NCBI GenBank assembly: GCA_963169245.1
Contig: CAUJEC010000095.1
Span: 1 to 37,884 of the forward strand
Origin: Actinomycetota bacterium
GTDB lineage: Bacteria; Actinomycetota; Acidimicrobiia; Acidimicrobiales; Microtrichaceae
Direction of reading: 5' to 3'
Length of the DNA: 37,884 bases
A program made the translations under genes and the position numbers. How positions within the stretch are numbered: the stretch's first letter is position 1; each line of letters starts with the position of its first letter. This document shows positions 18,153 through 26,916 of the stretch, one piece after another. Under the pieces are notes generated by a model. The model did not search any database. It was not told where the DNA came from and saw nothing but the letters and a program-made list of their open reading frames with translations.

Positions 18153-19196
18153 TCAGGCATCCTCCCAGTTGAAGAACCGAGCAGCTATGAGGCCGAGCAC
18201 GAGTGCAAACCCCACGAGCACCAGCAGATGACCAAGGGCACTCGTGACCTCCCCGTTGCGGACCAACACATCGAGGATGCCGGAGGACATGTGTTTCATC
18301 GGCAACACCCAGGTGATCCTCTGGAGCCAATCGGGAAGGACACCTGTGTCGAAGAAGGCTCCGGAGAGGAACGCCATGGGCAACACGATGATGTTCACGG
18401 CGCCACTTGCGGCCTCCACGGTCTTGACCAACGAACCCACCAGTGTCCCTATCGACATGAACGCAAGGGTGCCCGCCATCACGAGCGGAATGATCATCCA
18501 TGACTGAGCCGTGAGTTTGAGTCCGAATGGCGAGGTCATCGCGACACCGACGAAGAGCAGCGTCTGGAGGAGCGTGATGAGCAGACTCACCCCGACACGC
18601 GCCCCGACAACAGACATCGTGGAGACCGGAGCGAGCCGTATCCTCCGAAGCACCTGGGATTTCCTCCACTCCACCAGGTTCATGGCCGCTCCGAATGCTG
18701 CGGCCATCGCCACTCCCCAGGACAGTATTCCTGCTGTCAGGAACTGGATGGGCTTGTAGGAGTCGTTCTCGACCTGACTCGCCTCCATGCTGTAGGTGGG
18801 AGGCTTACCAGAGGCCTGCAGGTTGGCCTCTCCGACGACCGCCTCGATCAGTCCTCGTGTCGTTCCTGCTGCCACCTGATCCACCGCTGTGAACTTGAAA
18901 CGGACGACGTTTCCACTCTGTGTCACCGCTGCGGGAACATCCCCCTTGGCGACGGCTTTGACTGCCGCTTCGAAAGTGTCGTACCGCTTGATGTTGACGA
19001 CCTGGGTCGGGATCGAATCGATGATCGACCCCTTGCCCACTACCGCCAGGTCGGCCTTTCCCAGATTCGAGTTGCCGAGAAGAAGCCCAAAGAGAACCAG
19101 GAACATGAGCGGGAACAGGAAATAGAAGAACTGAGACGTTCGATCCCTGAGGAAGGTTCGCCACATCGCCACCGACAGCGAGCGCCAGCCATTCAT
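18153..19196 (-). CDS. ABC-2 type transporter permease
   Basis: WRTFLRDRTSQFFYFLFPLMFLVLFG, multiple TM helices; overlaps upstream ATPase gene by 4 nt. Confidence 0.92.
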   Translation of the reverse strand: MNGWRSLSVAMWRTFLRDRTSQFFYFLFPLMFLVLFGLLLGNSNLGKADLAVVGKGSIIDSIPTQVVNIKRYDTFEAAVKAVAKGDVPAAVTQSGNVVRFKFTAVDQVAAGTTRGLIEAVVGEANLQASGKPPTYSMEASQVENDSYKPIQFLTAGILSWGVAMAAAFGAAMNLVEWRKSQVLRRIRLAPVSTMSVVGARVGVSLLITLLQTLLFVGVAMTSPFGLKLTAQSWMIIPLVMAGTLAFMSIGTLVGSLVKTVEAASGAVNIIVLPMAFLSGAFFDTGVLPDWLQRITWVLPMKHMSSGILDVLVRNGEVTSALGHLLVLVGFALVLGLIAARFFNWEDA

Positions 19197-20170
19197 GGCT
19201 CGACCTCCGCAAGTGGCCGACCTGTCAGATCCAAGAAAGCGTCCTCGAGGGTTGCCGAGCGGATCTGTAGCCCATCGAGAAGGTTGGCGCGGGCGAGCGC
19301 CGAAAGCACGGCCGCTGGTTCGTGGGTGATCAGTATCAGCGCACCCACTTCCACCTCGACGTCGGTGACCCCTGCAATCCGTCGAGCCTCGGATTGGCCC
19401 AGAGCGCTCGGCGGAAGCATCACACGGGTCGGGGCATTGAGCCCGCGTACGAGACCCGGTGGCGTGTCAACGGCAAGGACCCGGCCGCGGTCCATGATCG
19501 CAACTCGATCACAGAGAACCTCGGCCTCCTCCATGTAGTGGGTGGTCAGGACAACTGTCCTGCCGTCGCCTTTGATGCGTTCCACGACGTCCCAGAGCTG
19601 TCGACGCGCAGATGGGTCCAGCCCCGCCGAAGGCTCATCGAGAAAGACCAGTTCGGGATCACCCACCAGCGCGCACGCTGTCGATAAGCGTTGTTGTTGT
19701 CCACCTGAGAGCCGATCTGCGCGAGTGTCACCAGCTCCCGCCAGTCCGACGAGTTCCAGCAGATCTGCAGCGCGTGTCGCCGGCATGTCGTAGATACCTG
19801 TGAAGACGAGCAACTGTTCCATCGCCGTCAGCTTGTCGATGAAAGCCGCTGACTGGAGTTGCACTCCGATGCGAGGCAGGAGCCGAGGGTTCCGCGGCCA
19901 GGGTGACTCGCCAAGCACCGTGATCGAGCCACCGTCGGGCTGTCGCAGACCCTCGATCATCTCGAGCGCTGTGGTCTTGCCCGCACCGTTGGGACCGAGG
20001 ATCCCGAAGCACTCTCCGACTTCCACACGGAGATCGATTCCGTCCACGGCGCGAACATCTCCGTAGCTCTTGTGCAGGCCCTCTACGAGAATCGCGGGGG
20101 CGTTGCTGTGGCCGGTCGCGTCAACCGGAGCCTCGTCTCCGCCGTTACCCTGGGCGCCTGGAGCCGTCAT
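19193..20170 (-). CDS. ABC transporter ATP-binding protein (drug/lipid exporter type)
   Basis: GILGPNGAGKTTALEMIEGLRQPDGG, LSGGQQQRLSTACALVGDPELVFLDEPSAGLDP, TTHYMEEAE; ATG at 20170 preferred over TTG at 20200. Confidence 0.94.
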   Translation of the reverse strand: MTAPGAQGNGGDEAPVDATGHSNAPAILVEGLHKSYGDVRAVDGIDLRVEVGECFGILGPNGAGKTTALEMIEGLRQPDGGSITVLGESPWPRNPRLLPRIGVQLQSAAFIDKLTAMEQLLVFTGIYDMPATRAADLLELVGLAGAGDTRADRLSGGQQQRLSTACALVGDPELVFLDEPSAGLDPSARRQLWDVVERIKGDGRTVVLTTHYMEEAEVLCDRVAIMDRGRVLAVDTPPGLVRGLNAPTRVMLPPSALGQSEARRIAGVTDVEVEVGALILITHEPAAVLSALARANLLDGLQIRSATLEDAFLDLTGRPLAEVEP

Positions 20171-20263
20171 GGAGCCATGTCTAGCACCGTGGGGTAACAA
20201 CGAATCGGCATCCGAGCGGGCGAAACCAAAAGGTCAGAAGGCTGGACCCGGCCATCATCGGTA

Positions 20264-21028
20264 TCAGTGGGATCCGCGCAGTTCCTCACGTCTGACCACT
20301 GCGATTCCCGCGACGATGAACACGCCACCTACGAGTTGTGTGCCTTCGGGCAACTGGCCGAGCAGTATCCAGGCGAACACGACGGCGAAGAGGACCTCGG
20401 TCAGTCCAACGAACGCCGACAGCTTCGCGCCGAGCCTTCCTGCTGCAACCACGCCGGACGAGTAGGCCAGAGCGCCAGTCACCAGACCCAGAGCGCCCAC
20501 CGCCACGAACCATGGAAATGAGCTACCGGCGAGTTCTACGTCATCTGTGGACACTGCCATCGGCAGGGCGCCGAGGAGACCTGCTACTCCCAGTGATAGG
20601 CCACCGATGACCATCCCCGCCCCGGTCATGGTGATAGGCGGGATGTCCCGGATTCCACTGCCGGCAACGACGTAGTAGGTGGCAAGGCCAACCGCGGCAC
20701 CAAGCCCCCAGAGGATTCCGATGACGTCGACCTTGGCTGCGCCGAAGAGATCCAGGACCAGGGCGAGTCCGACGATCGCCAGCCCGACACCGATCACCGT
20801 ATTTCGGCCGGGGCGATGTCCAGCGACGAGCCATTGCCACAGGACAACCAGGATCAGGCCCATGTACTCCAACATCAGGGCCACGCCAACCGAGAGGCTC
20901 TGCACAGCGTTGAAGAAGAACAACTGAGCGCCGGCGACTGCGAGAAGACCGAAGAGGATCACCGACACGGCGTTGGCCCGTATTGCCGGCCATTTCCCTC
21001 GGGCAGCGAGAAGCCCTGGCGGTGTCAC
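20264..21028 (-). CDS. EamA/DMT family transporter (5' end uncertain; homologous coding potential extends to ~21170)
   Basis: Multi-TM protein with GVALMLEYMGLILVVLWQWL and SAFVGLTEVLFAVVFAWILLGQLP EamA motifs; see finding on the missing start. Confidence 0.85.
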   Translation of the reverse strand: MTPPGLLAARGKWPAIRANAVSVILFGLLAVAGAQLFFFNAVQSLSVGVALMLEYMGLILVVLWQWLVAGHRPGRNTVIGVGLAIVGLALVLDLFGAAKVDVIGILWGLGAAVGLATYYVVAGSGIRDIPPITMTGAGMVIGGLSLGVAGLLGALPMAVSTDDVELAGSSFPWFVAVGALGLVTGALAYSSGVVAAGRLGAKLSAFVGLTEVLFAVVFAWILLGQLPEGTQLVGGVFIVAGIAVVRREELRGSH

Positions 21029-21254
21029 TATTGCGGCGGCTGTCAGAATGCGAACCGTAACGGCCGCTCCAGGTGACCAGCCGGTGCGGAACAGTGATGT
21101 CGCGAACGAGCCGGAGAGCGCGAAAGCCGCGGCAGAGAGAAGAGCCAGGGGGACGCCCGCCGCCGCTGACCCATTCTCACCGCCAGTCGTTGTTTCAGCT
21201 CTCGTGCCGATGTTTTTGGTTGGCTGATCCTGCGAGGTTGCTATCCCAGCGATT

Positions 21255-24200
21255 TCAGTTGGTTATCTCGATGCTCGCAAGAACGGCCGGCGGACGCTTC
21301 GGCGGGGTCACGCCCGAGTCAGAACCTTCGGTCGGATAACCCTCGAACACGGCGTTCTGATTTCCGATGATCGGAGCGTTCACGTTTGTGGTCAGGTTGA
21401 ACTGCGTCAGCGTGGCGTTCGCAATCGTTCCTACCGGCCCGATGGCCTTCATGGTGAAGGCGATCGTCGGCACGGTCATCGTTGCACCGCCCGGCACCTG
21501 GAATGTGCTCGGCAGACTGACCTGCACATAGGGGAACTTGGTCTGGTCATAGTTGCCCGTGAGCTTCGCAATACAGCCAGCAGTACCGGAGACGGCACAG
21601 TTCTTGATCTGAACCTGTCCTGATGTTCGGGCGTCGCCACCCATTGCGGTGGCACTCACGAACTGCATGCCCGTCGGAACCGGGAAGATGATCGAAAGGT
21701 CCTTCGCGTAGTTGATACCGGCGTCCCCAACGCTGGATGGGTTGGCCTTCGGAACAGCCGAACCGGCTGCTGCGGCATAGACCGTGAAGGTCTGCCCGCT
21801 GGCCACTGTGGCGGGTGCCGTGATAGCCGTGTGGAGCTTCTGATAGACGTTGCTCGTTGCGGAGAAGAACCCGGAGCCGACCTTGACAGGAGCGCCCATG
21901 TTCGAGGTCGATCCGGGTCCGTAGACGATCTCGCCCGCACGACATGCCGGGTTGGACGACGAGTACACGGTGGTTCCGCTGTCACAGATACCGAAGACCA
22001 GGTTGAACGAACCAGTCGCGGCAGGCGCGATGAGTGACGTGACGAGTCCGAACTGTGCATTCGCGGTGACCTTGGCCGACATGCCTCGGAACGCTGCGGG
22101 GGTGTCCTGGAGGATGGTCAACGACGACGGCTCGAGCGTCGCTGCCCCACCCATGATCGTATAGACGTCGAAGGTGTTGGGGGCGGCGTCAGTGACCATC
22201 GCACCGGTGGAGATGACACCCGTGCCGGCCTCACAGCCCTGGAATCTGGTTGCGTTCCCCTTGGCGCTCTTACAGAACACGGCCTGTGCCCCGTTAGATG
22301 AGACCACTGTGAGATTCGTGTAGTCGACGAACCCGGCAGTGGCCACGACATCGATTGCCGACTGCGGGAGGGTCTTTCCGTTGGACGCCGCTGTCACTGT
22401 CGTCGCCGTGGTGATCGTGGAGTAGCCGGCATATCCGGTTGCCACCGGGGTGGGCGGTTCGGGTTCGGTAACTGTCACGACCCCGTCGACATAGCTGAAG
22501 CTGTAGTTGGCGTCAGATGCTCCTGCGCAACTCGACACATAGGCACCGGGCGCGCTCGCAGAGGTTGCGGTGGTTGAACAGGTGGCCGGCGTTGCCGGTG
22601 TGGTCTCACCGAAGCGGAAGCCAGCGTATGCCGGGGTGATTGCAGGCACGGCCGCCCCCGATTCGAAGGTGGCATCCGACGCCGTGACGGTCACTGGCGC
22701 TTTGGAGACACTCACGGTGCCCGAGACGTAGGTGAAGGTGTAGTTGGAGTCCGAAGCACCGCTGCAGTTGCTCGCATAGGAACCGACTGGGCTGGTGCCG
22801 GTCGCTGCGGTGGAGCAGGTGGCAGGTGTTGACGGGCCCGAGTCACCATTGCGGAGCCCGTTGTAGCTGGCTGTGATAGCTGGGACAGTGCCGCCGTATG
22901 TCATCGTCGACGACGAGGCCTTCACCGACACCGCTGCTGGGACGATCGTTATTGCGCCATTCACATAGGTGAAGGTGTGGCCCGGATCAGCGGCACCTGA
23001 GCAGGTGGTCGGATAGGTACCGGCCGGCGAAGCAGACGTTGCTGTCGTGGTGCAGATCGCTGGGGTTGCGGGAACGCCGCCGGGCAACCCGACATATGAC
23101 GCGGTGACAGCGGGGATCGCGTCGCCGTAGTTCACCGTCGCGGATGAGGCCGTGACTGTCACTGGGGCATTGGCGGCGCTCACCGTCACCTGACCGGGCA
23201 CGTAGGTGATCCCATAGTTGGCATCCACCGCGCCCGCGCAGCTCGACGAATACGTTCCTGGGAGACTGGCCGATGTCGCGGTCGTCGAACAAGTCGGAGC
23301 GACCGCCGTTGTCGTGTCGCCGCTGACGAGACCCGAGAAGATCGGGGTGATCTGTGGCACGGCCGATCCGGCCACCATGGATGCCGACGACGCAGTGATC
23401 GACAACGGGGCGGTCGTCACGGACATGGTCCCGGCGACATAGGTGAAGTTGTAGCTGGGATCGACTGCTCCTGAACACGACGTCGGATAGGAACCGACAG
23501 CACTGTCGGAATCGCTCGCAGGAGTGCAGGTCGCGGGGACCGCTGGTGCGGTCTCGCCGCGCCTGAAGCCCGAGTACTGAGCTGTCACCGCTGGGGCCGA
23601 GTCGCCATATGTATGCGAGCCCGACGAGGCGGTGACCACGACGTCCGCCTTGTCGACCTGTAGCGAACCGCTTATGTAGCTGAAGCTGTAGTTGGCATCC
23701 GCGGCGCCCTCGCACTTGGTTGCGTAGCTGCCCGAGGGGCTCGACGATGTGGCCGTTGTGGAGCAGGTAGCGAGAGTGACGGGAGCGGTCGCGCCCAGTT
23801 TCAGACCCGCGTAGGTCGCAGTCACCTCAGGGATGGAGTCACCCACGACGATTGACGCCGACGATGCCGTCACGGTGACTGGAGCGGCTTTGATGGTGAT
23901 GACGCCGTCGTAGTAGGCAACAGCGTTGTTCGGGTCAGACGCACCGTCACATGTTGTGGGATAGGTACCCGGAGGGCTCGACTGAGTGGCAGTTGTCGTA
24001 CACGTTGCAAGCACTGCCGGTGTGGCTGAGTAGCTCGCTGTGACTTCGGGGATCGGGTCTCCATAAGTGACCGTTGCCGAGGATGCAGTCACCTTGATCA
24101 TTGGGTCCGGCACCTCTGGGTCAGGCGTGCATGCAGTGGCAACCAGCGAGACGGCCGCAACCGCGCTGAGTGCGAGTCGCGCGACCGCGGAATGACGCGA

Positions 24201-24305
24201 CGTGCGTCCCTTGGTCGACCGACCTTGTCGAACTTCCTGCTCGCGTCGTCTCCTCAGCGCAGAACTGCGCTCAGAAACACGCTGGCCATTCGCCCCTAGA
24301 GCCAC
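21255..24305 (-). CDS. Large secreted/lipoprotein-like protein with seven MBG-type beta repeats and a ~400-aa C-terminal region
   Basis: LALSAVAAVSLVATAC lipobox-like; seven ~78-aa units of the form VTVTASSATxxYGDxxPxVTAxYxGLRxG...ATCSTTATSxSPxGxYxxxCxGAxDxNYxFTYVxGxVxV. Confidence 0.85.
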   Translation of the reverse strand: MALGANGQRVSERSSALRRRREQEVRQGRSTKGRTSRHSAVARLALSAVAAVSLVATACTPDPEVPDPMIKVTASSATVTYGDPIPEVTASYSATPAVLATCTTTATQSSPPGTYPTTCDGASDPNNAVAYYDGVITIKAAPVTVTASSASIVVGDSIPEVTATYAGLKLGATAPVTLATCSTTATSSSPSGSYATKCEGAADANYSFSYISGSLQVDKADVVVTASSGSHTYGDSAPAVTAQYSGFRRGETAPAVPATCTPASDSDSAVGSYPTSCSGAVDPSYNFTYVAGTMSVTTAPLSITASSASMVAGSAVPQITPIFSGLVSGDTTTAVAPTCSTTATSASLPGTYSSSCAGAVDANYGITYVPGQVTVSAANAPVTVTASSATVNYGDAIPAVTASYVGLPGGVPATPAICTTTATSASPAGTYPTTCSGAADPGHTFTYVNGAITIVPAAVSVKASSSTMTYGGTVPAITASYNGLRNGDSGPSTPATCSTAATGTSPVGSYASNCSGASDSNYTFTYVSGTVSVSKAPVTVTASDATFESGAAVPAITPAYAGFRFGETTPATPATCSTTATSASAPGAYVSSCAGASDANYSFSYVDGVVTVTEPEPPTPVATGYAGYSTITTATTVTAASNGKTLPQSAIDVVATAGFVDYTNLTVVSSNGAQAVFCKSAKGNATRFQGCEAGTGVISTGAMVTDAAPNTFDVYTIMGGAATLEPSSLTILQDTPAAFRGMSAKVTANAQFGLVTSLIAPAATGSFNLVFGICDSGTTVYSSSNPACRAGEIVYGPGSTSNMGAPVKVGSGFFSATSNVYQKLHTAITAPATVASGQTFTVYAAAAGSAVPKANPSSVGDAGINYAKDLSIIFPVPTGMQFVSATAMGGDARTSGQVQIKNCAVSGTAGCIAKLTGNYDQTKFPYVQVSLPSTFQVPGGATMTVPTIAFTMKAIGPVGTIANATLTQFNLTTNVNAPIIGNQNAVFEGYPTEGSDSGVTPPKRPPAVLASIEITN
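22457..24095 (-). repeat. Seven diverged ~235-bp coding repeats (MBG-like domain array)
   Basis: Seven successive repeats recognised in the translation; each has a conserved Cys pair. Confidence 0.88.
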
Positions 24306-24507
24306 GATGATCCCCCTGATATTGATTGTCGCCGACGATGGTTCGTCGACTTCCCCGCCAGATCACCGACACAGCCGACGAGGATCTGTTGATCCGCTCA
24401 CCATAGCCCAGGTTGTTGAACGACGCTCAGAACCTCGCTGGCCGGTCCGGCCGGCGTGGCCGAGTTGGCAGGGCGATTGTGCTGGCGGAGATCAGCGACT
24501 GAACGGA

Positions 24508-25716
24508 TCAGTCCAGTTCGAAGTTCACCCGGGCGGACCTGAGGCCATAGACGAACGCGTTGGGCATCTCCTCGACGGTTCCGGGAACCACCGAGATCGA
24601 CGCAACGCGCCTCAGCAGATGTTCGAACATGGTCCGGATCTCGAGACGGGCGAGCGACGCTCCGAGACAGAAGTGCGTACCGAATCCGAAGGAGATGTGG
24701 TTGTTTGGGGTCCGCGTCACATCGAAGTCGTCCGGATTCGTGAAGTGGTCCTCGTCGCGGTTGGCCGACGAATACATGAGCACCACCTGCTGGCCCTTGC
24801 GAATAGTCTGACCCCCGATCTCCACGTCCTGGGTCGCCACCCGGCACATGTTGTGCACGGGAGTCACAAAACGGACGAACTCCTCCACCGCGACGTCGAG
24901 ATCGGCGCCGTCGCGCAGCTTCTGCCACTGCTCAGGGTGAGCAGCGAAGTTCAAGATGGTGCGGGCGATCACAGTCCGGGTGGTCTCCGCTCCCCCGTCG
25001 AGCAGCAGAAGTGAGTCAGAGATCACCTCATCACGACCGAAGCTGTATCCGGGAACCTCCGCCGTGGTCCACAGCGTCATGATGTCCTCTGCCGGGCACC
25101 GCTTCTTCTCGTCATAGAGGTTTGACGATGCCTCGGCGAACTCCATCGCTGCGATGATGCCCTCCTCGAGCAGATACCGGGGACCACCTCCCAGGGCGAT
25201 CGTCCGTTCTGACCATTCCATCAACTTCGGGAACAACTCTTCCGGGAAGCCTAGGAGCATGCCGATCATCTCGGCCGGCAGGGGCGCCGCCAGTTCACTG
25301 ACCACTTCAACGGGGCCACCGTGGCCGAGCGCCGCATTCACGAGTCCGGACACGGTCGATGTGATGTGGTCCTCCCATCGGGTCACCGCACGGGGCGTGA
25401 ACTGGCGTGAGACCAGATTCCGCCGCTTGGAGTGCTCGGGGTCATCAAGGCCGATGATTGCTGGATCCGCTGCGATGTTGGGGCGGTACCCACCTTTTTC
25501 CTGGTCGGAGCTGATAAAGAGGTCCTTGCGTTTTTCGATCTCGACGATGTCGTCGTATCGGGAGATCCCCCAGAGTTCGTTGGTGTCATCCCAATACGCC
25601 GGAGCATTCACCCGCATCCATCTGTAGGTCTCGTGAGGATCATTCACATAGAAGTCCCCATCGAGGAGATCGATCTCGCGCTCCATCTTCGGTGGAGTCC
25701 AGCCCGTTTCAGTCAT
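24508..25716 (-). CDS. Cytochrome P450 (CYP142/CYP124-like)
   Basis: I-helix LLLDGGAETTR, ExxR-type EEFVRFVTPVHNMCR region, heme motif FGFGTHFCLGASLARLE. Confidence 0.93.
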   Translation of the reverse strand: MTETGWTPPKMEREIDLLDGDFYVNDPHETYRWMRVNAPAYWDDTNELWGISRYDDIVEIEKRKDLFISSDQEKGGYRPNIAADPAIIGLDDPEHSKRRNLVSRQFTPRAVTRWEDHITSTVSGLVNAALGHGGPVEVVSELAAPLPAEMIGMLLGFPEELFPKLMEWSERTIALGGGPRYLLEEGIIAAMEFAEASSNLYDEKKRCPAEDIMTLWTTAEVPGYSFGRDEVISDSLLLLDGGAETTRTVIARTILNFAAHPEQWQKLRDGADLDVAVEEFVRFVTPVHNMCRVATQDVEIGGQTIRKGQQVVLMYSSANRDEDHFTNPDDFDVTRTPNNHISFGFGTHFCLGASLARLEIRTMFEHLLRRVASISVVPGTVEEMPNAFVYGLRSARVNFELD

Positions 25717-25848
25717 GCCAATGACTTAGCAGTTCATCAGCAACGAGGTGGTGGATTTGAGGAGTTTCAGGGTCGATGGTTGACATCTTGCTGCGACACG
25801 GCACAATTTGCCCTACAAACGCGGGCGACCTGACTCAGGAGCAGATCG

Positions 25849-26787
25849 ATGAACCAAGCCAACACCGACGTCATGGGTGGCGACGGCAGTGCCGACAGCG
25901 GAACCGGCAGCGATGGCCCCGGTGGGACCCGACGTCGAACAAGCGCTCACCGCAGGATGCTTGCCGCAGGGCTCACCGCAGGCGTTCTCGCTGGAGGATC
26001 CGCCGGTGTGATTCTTGGAACCCCGTTGTTCGCGTCCGCTCAGGACGGTTCGACGACAACTACCGCCGCACCGGAGCCGGAGGGCGACGCACCCGCCACC
26101 CCTGACGATTCGCGCGATGACTCGACCGAGTCCACGACGACCGCTCCGGATTCGACCGTGCCAGAGGCGTCCGTTCCTCCAGCCGAGACCCCCACAACGA
26201 CGGTTGCCCCGGACTCGTCCAAGGGGACAACCGATGCCCCAGCAGACAGTCACAGGGCCGACCGCCTAGCTGACCGCAAGGCCAAGCAGGTCGAACGTCT
26301 CCAGGGCCTCCTCAAGGGACTCGTCGAGGATGGGACGATCACCCAGGCGCAGGCCGACTCGGTGATCGAGAAGCTCACAAAGGCAACGGAGGGGATTCGT
26401 GGCGAGCGAGGTGGCCGGGGTGGCCACGGTGGCGGCCTCTTCGGCAAGGGCATGGGTGACAGTTTCGATGCGAAGGGAATGATGAGGTCCTTCGATGGGA
26501 TGCGTCAGGCCTATGAAGCACTCGGTTTGACGCCCGGTGAATTGGCTCAGCAGATGCTTGATGGCAAGTCGCTCGCAGACATCGCCCGAGAGAAGGGCGT
26601 AGATCCACAGACGCTGATCGATGCAGCAGTCAACCCGGTCCGGGAGCGCCTGGATAAGGCATTGGCCGATGGCAGCATCACCCGAGGAGAAGCGGACAAG
26701 TGGATCGCTGATGCGACGAAGATGGCCACTGATGCCATCAACGGCGAATGGGCCGGTGGTCATTTCCGTCGCCGTGGCGGCGACTGA
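25849..26787 (+). CDS. Secreted protein with Thr/Ser/Pro-rich linker and duplicated helical motif
   Basis: TM/signal RMLAAGLTAGVLAGGSAGVILGTPLFASAQ; linker STTTTAAPEPEGD...; LLKGLVEDGTITQAQADSVIEKLT and LDKALADGSITRGEADKWIADAT. Confidence 0.75.
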   Translation: MNQANTDVMGGDGSADSGTGSDGPGGTRRRTSAHRRMLAAGLTAGVLAGGSAGVILGTPLFASAQDGSTTTTAAPEPEGDAPATPDDSRDDSTESTTTAPDSTVPEASVPPAETPTTTVAPDSSKGTTDAPADSHRADRLADRKAKQVERLQGLLKGLVEDGTITQAQADSVIEKLTKATEGIRGERGGRGGHGGGLFGKGMGDSFDAKGMMRSFDGMRQAYEALGLTPGELAQQMLDGKSLADIAREKGVDPQTLIDAAVNPVRERLDKALADGSITRGEADKWIADATKMATDAINGEWAGGHFRRRGGD

Positions 26788-26789
26788 GG

Positions 26790-26837
26790 CTTTTCGCCAA
26801 CAGTCCACTATCCGCCATCACCACCCTTTTCGCCAAC
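26790..26837. repeat. 12-bp direct repeat, period 36
   Basis: CTTTTCGCCAAC at 26790-26801 and 26826-26837 between the secreted protein and adh genes. Confidence 0.85.
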
Positions 26838-26916
26838 GTCCCCCTTATCTCTTAGGGTCTGATCGCCTGTTCGGCTCGGATGGAGTCGACGCTATTCAGG
26901 AACAAAAGGGGACAAT

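Noticed and set aside
24450-24540. tRNA-like stretch (ggcgtggccgagttggcagg ... gttcgaa)
   Set aside because: Resembles a Leu/Ser D-arm, but no acceptor pairing or anticodon arm could be assembled, and the T-arm-like GTTCGAA belongs to the P450 C-terminal codons.
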